Positions 14,580-24,033 are shown, counted from the first letter of the stretch. The stretch is 36,928 nt of DNA from an uncultured Prevotella sp. (GCA_900770515.1 CAAHDP010000216.1:1-36928); one strand, 5' to 3'. A program made the numbers and translations. The notes: generated by a model not told the origin, from the letters alone.

Positions 14580-17489
14580 ATGAAACGATTTTTTACATTA
14601 ACACTGATGCTCTTCTGCTTCATATTGCATGGCTTCGCATTCGATTATACGGATGAGAATGGCGTGACATGGACATGCACTATAAACGAAGATGACAATA
14701 ATACCATCGCTATAAGTGGTAGTAACAACAATGAAGACATCAAAGAAATCAGTGTGCCAGAATGTATCGAATATGAAGGAAAGACTTATACAACAACTAT
14801 TATCAACAAGCTGTATAGTAAAGCAATTTCTGTAATACTGCCTAAAAGCATAAAAACCATTGCCAATGGTGCTTTTTATGGTTGCTGGAATCTAGTAAAT
14901 ATTAATCTTTCCAACGTTAAAACCATTGAAGACGAAGCTTTCTTTGATTGTAAATCCCTAAAGTGTCTAAATTTAGCTAATGTTGAAACAATTGGAGGAG
15001 GAGCTTTTGGCCAATGCTACATAACTGGCAAGGTGGAATTATCTGATAAACTGAGCCAAATAGAGAACTTTTATACAAATGCTGATACAGTTATTATTCA
15101 TGCAATAAATGTTCCAGTTTTAACAAGTAGTTTTAGTCCACAAACAGTCATTTTAGTACCCTCAATAGCTCTTAATAATTATAAGAAAGCAGATGTTTGG
15201 AACAATTCTACACAAATATTTGCTATTGGAGCAAAAACTGTCTATGATGTTAAAACAACGGCTCTTTCTGATGCGCCAGGTTTATTACAGGTATTAGACA
15301 GAGATAGTTTAAGCAATATTGTTACCCTAAAAGTTAGCGGTACTATCAATGGCTATGACATTATGTTGTTCCGCAACAAGATGAATAATCTTCATCATCT
15401 TGATTTGTCGGATGCTGATATTGTGGCTAACCCATACGAGTATTATGAAGGCTATGCTACAGAAAATGATGTATTGGGAGAATATACCTTTAGTAGGATA
15501 AACAATCTTACATCAATTATTCTTCCTAAAAATTTAAAGGAAATACGATCATTTGCCTTTGAGTATTGCAGTAACCTTAATAAGGTTACATTCCCAAACA
15601 ATCAGGCATTTAAACTTGTGGGACAGAATATTTTTTGTGGATGTTATTCATTAAAAGAAATAACCCTTCCAGATGGTTTAGCATATATACCAAGGGGTTG
15701 CTTTCAAGCTTGCGGACTGAAACATGTTGATTTTCCTCCTTCCTTAAAAAGAATTGAGGCAGTTGCTTTTTATGGTTGCGATCTCGATAGTTTAAATCTA
15801 CCAGGAGTAACCTATATTGAAGGCGATGCATTTAAGTCAAATAGAAATTTGAAAGAACTCCGAGTACCTAGTACCCTGGAGAAGATTGAAGAAGGAGCTT
15901 TCTCTGACTGCGGTCTCGAGAAGGTCTACGCTTACACCGTACTCCCAATCTCAATCAGTCAGAATACATTCGAAAACTTCTCAAACATCGCCCTCTACGT
16001 CCCAACCCAGAGCGTGGATAACTATTATCTCAATACGCAGTGGAGCCAGTTTAAGGAGATACATGAGTTTAATGAACCTTATAAATACTTCTATCTCGAC
16101 AAGGAGTTTACACTCGAAGACAAGCGATTCGACGGAACACCAGATATCGATATCAAGGAAGACGGAGGATTGAAGGTGGATGGAAAAGACAACCAGGAGG
16201 CTGGCGACGTTACCATCAAGGGCGACGGAGATAAAGGGAACTCAGGAACCCTCATCACCGACGGAAACCTCAACGCCAAGAAAATGAGATTCGATATCTC
16301 TGTTTCTGATAATAAATGGTACTTCTTCAGCTTCCCATTCGATATCAAACTCTCTGATACCAAGGCTCCGGGAGAATACAAATGGAAGATGTACGACGGC
16401 TCTATCCGTGCCGACCAAGGCAGCGGCGGATGGGTTAATCTGCCAGATAACGAGGAATGGCTCAAACAGGGCAAGGGTTATATCTTCCAGACCAACAAGG
16501 CTGGTACACTCACCCTCAAGGTAACCAAGGAGAAGTTTGGACAGCTCGATGCCAACAACATCATGAAGGAACTCGATGTGTTCCCTTCAGGCAACAACTT
16601 CGATGCTAGCTGGAACTTCATCGGTAACCCTCAGACCAGCTACTACAACGTGAACGACCTCGGCTACGAGGCTCCTATCACCGTTTGGAACGGAAACTCT
16701 TACGAGGCTGTACGCCCTGGCGACGATGACTACACCCTGCATCCATTCCAGGCATTCTTCGTGCAGAAGCCTACCGCTTCAAGCACCATCGAGTTCAAGG
16801 CTGAAGACCGACTCACCAAGACCGGTAGCGAAATCAGAGCGCAGGAAACCAAGGCTAGAAGACTGGCTCGTGGATTCGTTCCTAGCCGAATGATCATCAA
16901 CCTGAACGTAAGCGACGGTTCACTCAGCGACAAGACCCGCGTGGTATTCAACGACAAGAAGAGCCGCAACTACGAAATGGATTGCGATGCAGCCAAGTTC
17001 ATGACTCTGACCCAGGCTCCTCAGCTCTACAGCGTGGAAGGCAAGGGCACCAAGTTCGCCATCAACGAGCGTCCTATGGGTAGCGTTCAGCTCGGCTTCA
17101 CCGCCAAGAAATCTGGCACCTTCACCATCTCGGCAGTGCGCATGGACCAGCCAATGTTGCTGAAGGATAACGTGGCAGGTATCACCATCGACCTCACCAA
17201 CGGCGACTATGAGTTTACCAGCGAGGCTGGAACCTTCAACAAGCGATTCCTGCTGACACCAAACAGCAGCGTAACCAGCATCGCCGACGTAGTGAAGAAG
17301 ACTGGCGTGAACATTCTGCCTACTGAAGAGGGCATCCAGATTAATGGCTGCAACGGCAAGAACGTAGATGTTTATAACCTCAATGGTGCTCAGGTGGCTT
17401 CAAGCAACAGCGACGGAATGCTCCGCCTGTCAGCCGGTGTCTACATCGTCAAGGTGAACGGCATGAGCACCAAGGTGATGGTGAAGTAA
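14580..17489 (+). CDS. BspA-like leucine-rich-repeat surface protein, second copy
   Basis: A 969-aa secreted protein paralogous to the gene at 291. The signal peptide ends near LHGFAF. The first LRR_5 block is short (about 60-190) and closes with VPSIALNNYKKADVW (V193). A linker with the same YDIMLFRNKMNNLHHLDLSD core follows, then a second LRR block to VPTQSVDNYY (V474). Residues about 505-895 match the beta-rich C-terminal region of the first copy closely, and the end GVYIVKVNGMSTKVMVK is nearly identical, again a T9SS-type tail. The 399-aa length difference is mainly due to fewer repeats in block one. The LRR part is AT-rich and the part after about 15850 GC-rich, the same switch as in copy one. 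The start at 14580 is set by the signal peptide and by agreement with copy one (ACAAAG...ATGAAACG). Confidence 0.9.
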   Translation: MKRFFTLTLMLFCFILHGFAFDYTDENGVTWTCTINEDDNNTIAISGSNNNEDIKEISVPECIEYEGKTYTTTIINKLYSKAISVILPKSIKTIANGAFYGCWNLVNINLSNVKTIEDEAFFDCKSLKCLNLANVETIGGGAFGQCYITGKVELSDKLSQIENFYTNADTVIIHAINVPVLTSSFSPQTVILVPSIALNNYKKADVWNNSTQIFAIGAKTVYDVKTTALSDAPGLLQVLDRDSLSNIVTLKVSGTINGYDIMLFRNKMNNLHHLDLSDADIVANPYEYYEGYATENDVLGEYTFSRINNLTSIILPKNLKEIRSFAFEYCSNLNKVTFPNNQAFKLVGQNIFCGCYSLKEITLPDGLAYIPRGCFQACGLKHVDFPPSLKRIEAVAFYGCDLDSLNLPGVTYIEGDAFKSNRNLKELRVPSTLEKIEEGAFSDCGLEKVYAYTVLPISISQNTFENFSNIALYVPTQSVDNYYLNTQWSQFKEIHEFNEPYKYFYLDKEFTLEDKRFDGTPDIDIKEDGGLKVDGKDNQEAGDVTIKGDGDKGNSGTLITDGNLNAKKMRFDISVSDNKWYFFSFPFDIKLSDTKAPGEYKWKMYDGSIRADQGSGGWVNLPDNEEWLKQGKGYIFQTNKAGTLTLKVTKEKFGQLDANNIMKELDVFPSGNNFDASWNFIGNPQTSYYNVNDLGYEAPITVWNGNSYEAVRPGDDDYTLHPFQAFFVQKPTASSTIEFKAEDRLTKTGSEIRAQETKARRLARGFVPSRMIINLNVSDGSLSDKTRVVFNDKKSRNYEMDCDAAKFMTLTQAPQLYSVEGKGTKFAINERPMGSVQLGFTAKKSGTFTISAVRMDQPMLLKDNVAGITIDLTNGDYEFTSEAGTFNKRFLLTPNSSVTSIADVVKKTGVNILPTEEGIQINGCNGKNVDVYNLNGAQVASSNSDGMLRLSAGVYIVKVNGMSTKVMVK

Positions 17490-17535
17490 AGCCTCAGCAG
17501 GTTATATATATAATAAGGTATAGTCAGAAAATCGA

Positions 17536-18321
17536 ATGATCATGAATAGACTATTAAGATATCATATCCTGGCATGGCTGCTGCTCCTTGTGGACAGCGG
17601 TCAGCTTGGGGCAACCACCCCCGATTTCGACCCTCCTGCTCCACCCGAACCCTATCTGAGATATAAGGTGAACGTGGAAGCGGAGTATGGTTATACTTCG
17701 GGAAGCGGCGAATACTTCGAGGACGAGGAGGTACAGATAAGAACCTCCTCATCCAACAGCAACTACTACTTCAAGTACTGGCTGAAGGATGGCAAGGAAT
17801 ATACCACCGACCAGGAGTTCACCTACAAGATGGAGGCGAAGAACGTGAAGTTTGTGGCTGTGTTCGGCTATGACCCTCTTCCACCCGATGAGCCAGTCAC
17901 CTCGAACCCCTACCGCCTCTACCTGAACACCAACAAGGAGGGCAGTTGCTCGTTCAACAGAACCAGCGGCGAGAAGACAGAGGCAGGACAGGAGGTATGG
18001 CTGCAAGCCTATGCCAGCCAGGGCTTCCGCTTTGAAGGTTGGTACGAAGGCGACAGTCTGGTAAGCGAAGAGGCAGGTTTCAACTTCCTGATGCCGGAAG
18101 CCCACACCACGCTTACCGCCCACTTCGTCTACGATCCGGATGCTCCGGGCGAGCCGCAGAACCCGGGACAGGATGATGTGGAGAACGGCATCATCGCCCC
18201 GACGGCAGATGACAGAAAGCAACCAGCCGACCGCCGAATCTACGATTTGAGCGGCAGGGAAGTGAAACAGATGGTGAAGGGAAAGATATACATCCGGAAC
18301 CACAGGAAAATTTTCCCTTAA
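17536..18321 (+). CDS. Secreted protein with two divergent InlB-like repeats, second copy
   Basis: A 261-aa exported protein paralogous to that at 4437. The start may be 17536 or the ATG at 17542. A signal peptide (LAWLLLLVDSGQLGA) is followed by two repeats (YGYTSGSGEY...YWLKDG and SFNRTSGEKTEAG...GWYEGDS) at about 43-112 and 120-195. A Pro/Gly-rich linker and the tail IYDLSGREVKQMVKGKIYI follow, a recognisable T9SS-like ending. It lies 46 nt after the second BspA gene, matching the order in the first cluster. After it the two clusters diverge completely, so the duplicated unit is exactly the BspA-InlB-like pair. Confidence 0.8.
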   Translation: MIMNRLLRYHILAWLLLLVDSGQLGATTPDFDPPAPPEPYLRYKVNVEAEYGYTSGSGEYFEDEEVQIRTSSSNSNYYFKYWLKDGKEYTTDQEFTYKMEAKNVKFVAVFGYDPLPPDEPVTSNPYRLYLNTNKEGSCSFNRTSGEKTEAGQEVWLQAYASQGFRFEGWYEGDSLVSEEAGFNFLMPEAHTTLTAHFVYDPDAPGEPQNPGQDDVENGIIAPTADDRKQPADRRIYDLSGREVKQMVKGKIYIRNHRKIFP

Positions 18322-18372
18322 GGCTAAATATATTTACCCTTAAGGCTAATTATTTTTAGCCTTAAGGGAAAA
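18311..18372 (+). promoter_or_regulatory. Three-arm palindrome with two alternative hairpins
   Basis: TTTTCCCTTAAGGCTAAA (18311-18328) is the exact reverse complement of 18355-18372. A middle copy, CCCTTAAGGCTAA (18337-18349), can also pair perfectly with 18356-18368. Left and middle arms therefore compete for the same right arm. The left arm covers the stop codon of the InlB-like gene. The right arm is followed by A-rich rather than T-rich sequence, so it is not a standard terminator. It lies 39 nt before the next start and could act as an attenuator, a processing site or a dispersed repeat. Confidence 0.6.
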
Positions 18373-18411
18373 TAAAAAACAAGTGATAATAGAACAAAAA
18401 TTGGTATAATT

Positions 18412-19044
18412 ATGAGAAAGATTATGATCATGATGGTGGCAGCCCTGGCACTGACCTTGAACTGCACCACAGCACAAGCACAGAATTCAATCTTGGAGAA
18501 ACAGCTCAAGAAAGAGTACAAGGTGAAGATGAAGCAATTCAAGAAGGAGAAATGGCAAATCTACGCCTCTTCACGTTCCCTGGAAGTTGCGCTGCTCTCC
18601 CATTACGACAAACTCGCCAAGGGCGGAGACAATGCCTTCGAAATCGTAGGCATCGCCTCTAAGTTCAAATCAAAGAATATCGGTCATCAGACTGCCATCA
18701 ACAATGCCTGCAACACATACGCACGCCAGGCAGGCAGCAACATACAGGCAAGAATCGTGAGCGACATCGCCGCCAGCGACAGTCTGGAGAAAGACAACTT
18801 CTATGCAGCCTACCAGACCCTGGTGGAAAAGGAAATCAAGGGTGAGATGCAGGAGAGTTTCAGCATGATTCACGACCTGGGCGACGGCACCTACGAGATG
18901 CAGAGCTTCTTCATCGTAAACCAGGATGCGGCTACCAAGGCACGCCTGGCTGCCCTGGAGAATGCGGCTAAGGAATCGGCTGCCGCACAGAAATACGCAA
19001 GTCTCGTCAGCAAATTCGTAAAGGAAGGATTCAAGCCAGAGTAA
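18412..19044 (+). CDS. Exported hypothetical protein (210 aa)
   Basis: The signal peptide is residues 1-24 (MVAALALTLNCTTAQAQ). The rest is mostly helical and rich in Lys, Ala and Glu: KQLKKEYKVKMKQFKKEKW at about 30-48, then a soluble domain to residue 210. No confident family assignment; parts such as NNACNTYARQAGSNIQARI resemble the helix-turn layout of LPP20-like envelope proteins, the same broad type as the next gene. Only 3 nt separate its stop from the next start, so the two are probably co-translated and may work as a pair. Periplasmic or outer-membrane-associated location is inferred. Confidence 0.7.
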   Translation: MRKIMIMMVAALALTLNCTTAQAQNSILEKQLKKEYKVKMKQFKKEKWQIYASSRSLEVALLSHYDKLAKGGDNAFEIVGIASKFKSKNIGHQTAINNACNTYARQAGSNIQARIVSDIAASDSLEKDNFYAAYQTLVEKEIKGEMQESFSMIHDLGDGTYEMQSFFIVNQDAATKARLAALENAAKESAAAQKYASLVSKFVKEGFKPE

Positions 19045-19047
19045 CCT

Positions 19048-20970
19048 ATGCACAGACTACAGAAAATGCTCCTTGCCTTCGCACTGATTACCTGCCTCCC
19101 TATCCCCTGCTGCGCACAGAGTGCCAGCGGGAAAAAGGCGGCACAGAAAGCAGAACTGAAGGCAGAGCAGAAGGCGGAAGAACTGAAAAACGATGCGAGC
19201 TACATCTGCGGAGAAGGATGGGGTGACACCTATTCCTCTGCCGACCAGGCTGCACTCAACGACCTGATCAGCAAGATTTCGCTCCATGTTTCCAACTCCT
19301 TCCAGATTAACGAAGAAGAACTGAACACCAACAGCGGATTCGATTCGAAGACGGCGGTGACATCGGTGATGAACAGCTATGCTCAGGCTACCCTCACCAA
19401 CACCAATAACCTCGTTATCAGCAATGCGCCACAGACCCATGTGCTGAGATACATCAAGAGCAGTGAGGTGATCAAGATATTCGACGAACGCAAGGAAAAG
19501 GTGTTCGACTATGTGAGGTCGGCGATGAGAGCCGAGGGAAAGGCGAAGATTGACGACGCCCTGCGCAACTACTACTGGGCTTTCGCCATGGTGAGAAGCC
19601 TGCAGTATCCCAATAGCGTGAAGATGGACATCGACGGCGAACAACGACTGCTCGTAACCTGGATTCCACAACAGATAGAAGAGATCATGAGTAATCTATC
19701 TACCCAAATAGCCAGCAAAGACGGCAACGACATCAATCTCTTCATCAAATACAAGGGCGAACCGGTGACCAGCATCGACTACACCTACTTCGACGGTCAG
19801 ACCTGGAGCAATCTCTACAGTGCCAAAGACGGCATGGGAATCGTGGAACTGCGCCCAGGCGTTGACGTGAACAGCCTACAGCTGAAATACGAATATGAAT
19901 ACGCCGACCAGTGCCAGATAGACAAGGAGCTGGAAAGCGTGATGCAGCTCTTCAAGGGTACACCGTTCAAGAACGCATCCGTATACATCAGCAACCTCGA
20001 CAAGAAATCGGCGGTATCCAGCGAAGCCAGGAAAGAATTCGAGAAATCGGTGAAGACGGAATCGGCTGCCAACCTGGAAACGCTGAGCAAGGTGAACGAC
20101 GAGAAACAGCTCGCCGGAATCATGAACCGCGTGGTGAACGCCATCAAGACCCGGCAATATGACAGCGTAAACGACTGCTTCTCTGCCGACGGACTGGAGA
20201 TGTACAAGAAGCTGCTCAACTACGGACAGGCACGACTGCTGGGCAACCCGCAGTTCTCGTTCTACACCATGGGCAAGCGCGTGGTGTGCCGCAGCATACC
20301 GATGGCATTCTCCTTCAGGAACAACAAGCGCAAGTTCGTGGAAGACGTAACCTTCACCTTCGGCGAGGACAGGAAGATAGAATGCGTAGCATTCGGACTG
20401 GGCAGCCAGGCGAAGACCGACATCTTCGACAAGGGTGTGGGTGCCTGGAGCGACTATGCCAAGATGGTGATAGCCACCTTCCTGGAGAACTACAAGACTG
20501 CCTTCGCCCTGAAGCGACTCGACTATCTGGAGAGCGTGTTCGACGACAATGCCACCATCATCACGGGTCATGTGATCAAGAGGAATCCAAGACTCAGCAT
20601 GGAGGATCAGGCATCAACCTTCGGCGACAACAAGCCGCTGATAAAATATACCCGTCAGACCAAGAGCGAGTATCTGAGAAAGCTGAAGATGTGCTTCCAG
20701 AGCAACCAGTTTATCAATATCCGCTTTGCCGACAACGACGTGGTGAAGATGGGCGCCGGAGGCGAGACCTACGGCATCCAGATTAAACAGGATTACTATT
20801 CATCCAACTATGGCGATCATGGCTACCTGTTCCTGATGGTGGATTTCAACGACCCTGAGAATCCATCCATCAAGGTAAGAACCTGGCAGCCAGACCGCAA
20901 CCCGAACATCAATTCGAACCTGCCACGTTCGAATAGAGATTGGGGTATTATCGGGCCAGGTAACTTCTAA
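19048..20970 (+). CDS. LPP20-like envelope protein (640 aa)
   Basis: An exported protein with a signal peptide ending at CCAQS (residues 1-24). A Lys/Ala/Glu-rich helix follows (about 28-47). The segment YICGEGWGDTYSSADQAA and LNDLISKISLHVSNSF (about 50-85) matches the LPP20 lipoprotein family core. Residues about 150-420 form mixed modules, including a beta domain (INLFIKYKGEPVTSIDYTYF). Residues about 420-640 look like a duplicated NTF2/SnoaL-type or similar alpha-beta domain (SDYAKMVIATFLENYKTAFA). Similar large proteins recur in Bacteroidota envelope loci, but no activity is established that I can name. It is the last gene of the second cluster, ahead of a strong terminator. Confidence 0.72.
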   Translation: MHRLQKMLLAFALITCLPIPCCAQSASGKKAAQKAELKAEQKAEELKNDASYICGEGWGDTYSSADQAALNDLISKISLHVSNSFQINEEELNTNSGFDSKTAVTSVMNSYAQATLTNTNNLVISNAPQTHVLRYIKSSEVIKIFDERKEKVFDYVRSAMRAEGKAKIDDALRNYYWAFAMVRSLQYPNSVKMDIDGEQRLLVTWIPQQIEEIMSNLSTQIASKDGNDINLFIKYKGEPVTSIDYTYFDGQTWSNLYSAKDGMGIVELRPGVDVNSLQLKYEYEYADQCQIDKELESVMQLFKGTPFKNASVYISNLDKKSAVSSEARKEFEKSVKTESAANLETLSKVNDEKQLAGIMNRVVNAIKTRQYDSVNDCFSADGLEMYKKLLNYGQARLLGNPQFSFYTMGKRVVCRSIPMAFSFRNNKRKFVEDVTFTFGEDRKIECVAFGLGSQAKTDIFDKGVGAWSDYAKMVIATFLENYKTAFALKRLDYLESVFDDNATIITGHVIKRNPRLSMEDQASTFGDNKPLIKYTRQTKSEYLRKLKMCFQSNQFINIRFADNDVVKMGAGGETYGIQIKQDYYSSNYGDHGYLFLMVDFNDPENPSIKVRTWQPDRNPNINSNLPRSNRDWGIIGPGNF

Positions 20971-20985
20971 GAACTATACTGTCAG

Positions 20986-21028
20986 GCTCTCTATCCCAAA
21001 AAAATAATGGGATGGAGAGCTTTTTTTT
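20986..21028 (+). terminator. Strong intrinsic terminator
   Basis: A 13-bp stem (20986-20998 with 21008-21020, one T-G wobble), a 9-nt A-rich loop, and eight Ts at 21021-21028. It ends the second BspA cluster 16 nt after the LPP20-like gene. Confidence 0.92.
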
Positions 21029-21037
21029 AAAGAAAAC

Positions 21038-21068
21038 TTTGACTATAAAGAAAAAAATAGTATCTTTG
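21038..21068 (+). promoter_or_regulatory. Consensus Bacteroidota promoter
   Basis: -33 box TTTG (21038-21041), a 19-nt spacer and -7 box TATCTTTG (21061-21068). This is the best match to the housekeeping consensus in the window. It starts 9 nt after the preceding terminator and drives the transglutaminase-like gene with a leader of about 40 nt. Confidence 0.8.
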
Positions 21069-21115
21069 CAACAGATATCTATCTTTATAATAGTGTACAA
21101 CATAAAAAAGAGCTT

Positions 21116-22906
21116 ATGAAAAGAATATATCCTACACTCAGCATGATACTGTTGCTTGGCTTGCAAGCAACACCAACCTTTGCGCAGAATGATGACTTCG
21201 TGAAGCAGTTCCAGCAGGCAAGACAAGGCATGATGGACGACTACAACAAGTTCCGCAACACCATACTTACCGACTACGATAAGTACATGCAAGGTGTGTG
21301 GAAAGAGTATAAGAAATTCAAGGGAGATATACGCTCGCAGGTTCCTAAGCCAAAGACTCCACCTACTTATACGAAGCCTAAGCAGCCGGAAAAGCCGGTG
21401 ACCGTGAAGCCTAAGATGCCGGTGAGCCCGATTGCACCTAAGGTACGCCCTACCATCGACCCTGTGAACAAGCCGAAGCTGCCTGAGGTGAAGCCGGATA
21501 TTCCAGACATCGACTACACCGGTTCGGGCATCGACATCCCTGAGGGTGGATTGGGCGACATCAACAAGAAGCCAGACCTTACCAAGGTGCCTGCACTGCC
21601 TACCGACCCACTGGCAAAGGTGCCTACCAACAAGAAGAATCCGAAGGCACCTACCATCCGTCCAGGTGTTGACCCTGTGAACAAGCCGAAGTTGCCGGAG
21701 GTGAAGCCGGATATTCCAGACATCGAATACACCGGTTCGGGCATCGAACTCCCGCTGATGCCAGCCGTATCTGCCATCCCAGTGATGCCTGCACTGCCGA
21801 ATATCGGACATGTGAAGGTGCCAGTGAGCAAGCAGACCATCGACGTGGATTACTACGGAGAGAACATCCAATTCCAGAAGGCCATATTGCTGGCTAAGAA
21901 GGACATCGCCTCTACCAACGACGTGGTGGCTTACTGGAAAAGCCTAAAGAAATCAGACCTCAAGGAGGTGACTCAGGCTTTCGCCACCGAATCGCGCAAG
22001 ATGGGACTCAGCGACTGGGCTTCTGCCATGCTCGTAGAGAAATACATCAACGCCGTGATGCCGAACGCCAGCCAGAACGAAAAGATTGTGGCGGCACAGT
22101 ATGTACTGGTGAACTGCGGCTACAACATCCGATTGGGTATGAACGACCACCAGGTGGCAATGCTCGTGCCTTACGCCGAGCACGTGTTTGAGAAATCATA
22201 CATCAACATCGACGGCAAGAAGTACTATATCTATCCGAACATCGACGACAGCGGTGCTTTCCGCACCTGCGACCTGCCTAAGGATGCAGAACTGGGTAAG
22301 GACATGGAGCTGAGATTCACCGGCAAGACCGTGATAGGAAGCGGCACCAAGCCATTCAGCTACGAGGCGGCGGGCATCACCCTAAAGGGCGAAGTGCCTA
22401 CGGGCATCATGCCGATGCTCGATGAATATCCGGTGATAGATATTCCTACCGTGGCTTCCAGCGTGGTAGACAAGAAGTTCCGCAACGAAGTGGTGGAGCA
22501 GATCCGCACCCAGGTGGCAGGATTGGACGAACAGGATGCTGCCAACCGAATCCTGAGATTCATACAGAAGGGTTTCCCATACGCCACAGACGATGAGCAG
22601 TTTAAGCGCGAGAAGTACTTCTACTTTGAGGAGACGCTCTATTATCCGCTGTGCGACTGCGAGGACCGTGCCATCTTCTACGCCTATCTGGTGCACGAGA
22701 TTCTGGGCCTTGATGTACATCTCATCCAGTTCCCTGGTCATGAATGTACTGCCGTGGCTTTCAACCAGCCAGTGGCAAACGGCACATCTTACGAATACAA
22801 GGGCAAGACCTACTATATCTGCGACCCAACTTACATCGGCGCAAGAATAGGCAGATGCATGCCAAGTTACGCAAAGGAGTCGCCACAGATTGAAGTGTGG
22901 TACTAA
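21116..22906 (+). CDS. Exported transglutaminase-like protein with proline-rich linker
   Basis: A 596-aa protein. The signal peptide ends near TFAQN. A short helical segment (about 25-75) precedes a Pro/Lys-rich region (about 78-240) that contains a nearly exact internal duplication (VNKPKLPEVKPDIPDI at about 117 and 188; DNA copies 21458-21534 and 21671-21747 differ at 3 of 77 bases). The C-terminal half is a transglutaminase-like fold. A plausible Cys-His-Asp triad is C515 (in CDCEDRA), H542 (in FPGHECTAV) and D570 (in YICDPTYIGA). Members with a CED..A cysteine motif can be proteases, peptidoglycan-linked enzymes or cross-linking enzymes; the substrate cannot be told. The proline-rich part could span the cell wall. 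It is transcribed from its own consensus promoter. Confidence 0.82.
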   Translation: MKRIYPTLSMILLLGLQATPTFAQNDDFVKQFQQARQGMMDDYNKFRNTILTDYDKYMQGVWKEYKKFKGDIRSQVPKPKTPPTYTKPKQPEKPVTVKPKMPVSPIAPKVRPTIDPVNKPKLPEVKPDIPDIDYTGSGIDIPEGGLGDINKKPDLTKVPALPTDPLAKVPTNKKNPKAPTIRPGVDPVNKPKLPEVKPDIPDIEYTGSGIELPLMPAVSAIPVMPALPNIGHVKVPVSKQTIDVDYYGENIQFQKAILLAKKDIASTNDVVAYWKSLKKSDLKEVTQAFATESRKMGLSDWASAMLVEKYINAVMPNASQNEKIVAAQYVLVNCGYNIRLGMNDHQVAMLVPYAEHVFEKSYINIDGKKYYIYPNIDDSGAFRTCDLPKDAELGKDMELRFTGKTVIGSGTKPFSYEAAGITLKGEVPTGIMPMLDEYPVIDIPTVASSVVDKKFRNEVVEQIRTQVAGLDEQDAANRILRFIQKGFPYATDDEQFKREKYFYFEETLYYPLCDCEDRAIFYAYLVHEILGLDVHLIQFPGHECTAVAFNQPVANGTSYEYKGKTYYICDPTYIGARIGRCMPSYAKESPQIEVWY

Positions 22907-22923
22907 AGAATAAAAATGCAAAA

Positions 22924-22951
22924 GGGTGTGTCATAAGTCCATGGCACACCC
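22924..22951 (+). terminator. Hairpin terminator, left edge of the RHS island
   Basis: GGGTGTG (22924-22930) pairs with CACACCC (22945-22951), with an inner CAT/ATG pairing and the loop AAGTCC. It lies 17 nt after the transglutaminase-like gene. A near-inverse copy lies at 31232-31259. The following sequence is A-rich, so its strength as a + strand terminator is uncertain. Confidence 0.6.
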
Positions 22952-22989
22952 CAAAAATACTCCTTATCATTTTAAAAAAAGCCAATAAG

Positions 22990-24033
22990 ATGAATTGTAA
23001 CATCTCATATAATATCGACAATAAATGTATATTTGCAAGACCAAACGCCTTGCAAATAATCCTCGTGGCTTTGTTCTCTATAAATTATCTTTCCATATTA
23101 GCCTACAATAAAACAGAAAGAATAAAAATAGAAAAAACACCAGAGATTCAAAAAGGGAAAAAATGCATTTGGCATATAACAATACCATCTGATATAAGCG
23201 ACGTGGATTATATAAAATACCAAGACAAGAATGATACTATTATTGTCTTGGCAGACAAGCAATTGTCTAAGTATATTCGTACAAAAGACGGATTATCCTT
23301 AATGACCTCAGAAAATCCTACCACATTCTTAGAATATAGCCCAAAAGGATTGCAGACTATACCCTTTAATCTGCAACTAAACGACTCTGTAGTTTCACCT
23401 TATAATGCCGAGGGGGTATATTGCGGAAAATACAGTATGAGTATTTGTGGAAATCAGGTTACTAAGGTTATTGGTATGGGGAAAATGATGGTGAATCAAG
23501 AAGAGGTAATCGAAAATGTCGTATTGCTAGTTCGTGAAAAAAAAGAAAATGTATCTATTAATTATCCTCAAAAAAGAGAGCAAGCTCCCATAACAAGAAT
23601 CGTAAAATCATATATATGGTATGATGCTACAAATTATCATGTCATATTGAATTATGAAAATCAGAGGTTCTTTGCAAACAATCTTCTCGTTTCCCAAAAC
23701 TCAGTTTGCTATAAATATAATAGCAACACTTCTCAAGAAGCTCAAGAAGATGAAAAAAGCACAAACAATCAAAAAGTTCTTCCATTGTTTGAGTATAGTC
23801 TGAATGTTACTGCTAAACAGTTAAAAATCAGCTATAGTAGCACAAAAAGCCACGACTTCAGAATTCAAATTTGTGACATTGCAGGAATTGTATACTACAG
23901 CAAGAATTATTCCAAACAAAATATACTTCCATCTGGAGAACTTAGTTTTAATTTATCTCATTTATGCAAAGGTATATATGTAGCCTACATATTTGTCGAT
24001 GGTCAAGTATATTGTAAATCTTTCAGCCTATGA
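22990..24033 (+). CDS. Secreted protein with T9SS type-A tail, RHS-linked
   Basis: The start at 22990 (MNCNISYN) gives 347 aa. The upstream in-frame ATG at 22897 lies inside the previous gene and across a hairpin, so it is rejected. A hydrophobic segment (about 21-38, LQIILVALFSINYLSILAY) acts as signal peptide, but the N-region before it is unusually long. A TTG codon at residue 21, just after a TATATTTG box at 23028-23035, could be an alternative start. The middle is an unassigned beta-rich domain. The last ~80 residues (QLKISYSSTKSHDFRIQICD ... CKGIYVAYIFVDGQVYCKSF) match a T9SS sorting domain. It overlaps the RHS gene by 4 nt (ATGA), implying coupled translation. AT-rich. Confidence 0.75.
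   Translation: MNCNISYNIDNKCIFARPNALQIILVALFSINYLSILAYNKTERIKIEKTPEIQKGKKCIWHITIPSDISDVDYIKYQDKNDTIIVLADKQLSKYIRTKDGLSLMTSENPTTFLEYSPKGLQTIPFNLQLNDSVVSPYNAEGVYCGKYSMSICGNQVTKVIGMGKMMVNQEEVIENVVLLVREKKENVSINYPQKREQAPITRIVKSYIWYDATNYHVILNYENQRFFANNLLVSQNSVCYKYNSNTSQEAQEDEKSTNNQKVLPLFEYSLNVTAKQLKISYSSTKSHDFRIQICDIAGIVYYSKNYSKQNILPSGELSFNLSHLCKGIYVAYIFVDGQVYCKSFSL

Noticed and set aside
22897..22989. Upstream ATG extension of the 347-aa RHS-linked protein
   Set aside because: It would start inside the transglutaminase-like gene, run through the hairpin at 22924-22951 and put 31 polar residues before the signal peptide.
23028..23035. TATATTTG as a promoter within the RHS-linked gene
   Set aside because: It matches the -7 consensus, but there is no TTTG at 19-20 nt upstream and the site lies in the coding region if the ATG at 22990 is right. 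Kept only as support for an alternative TTG start.
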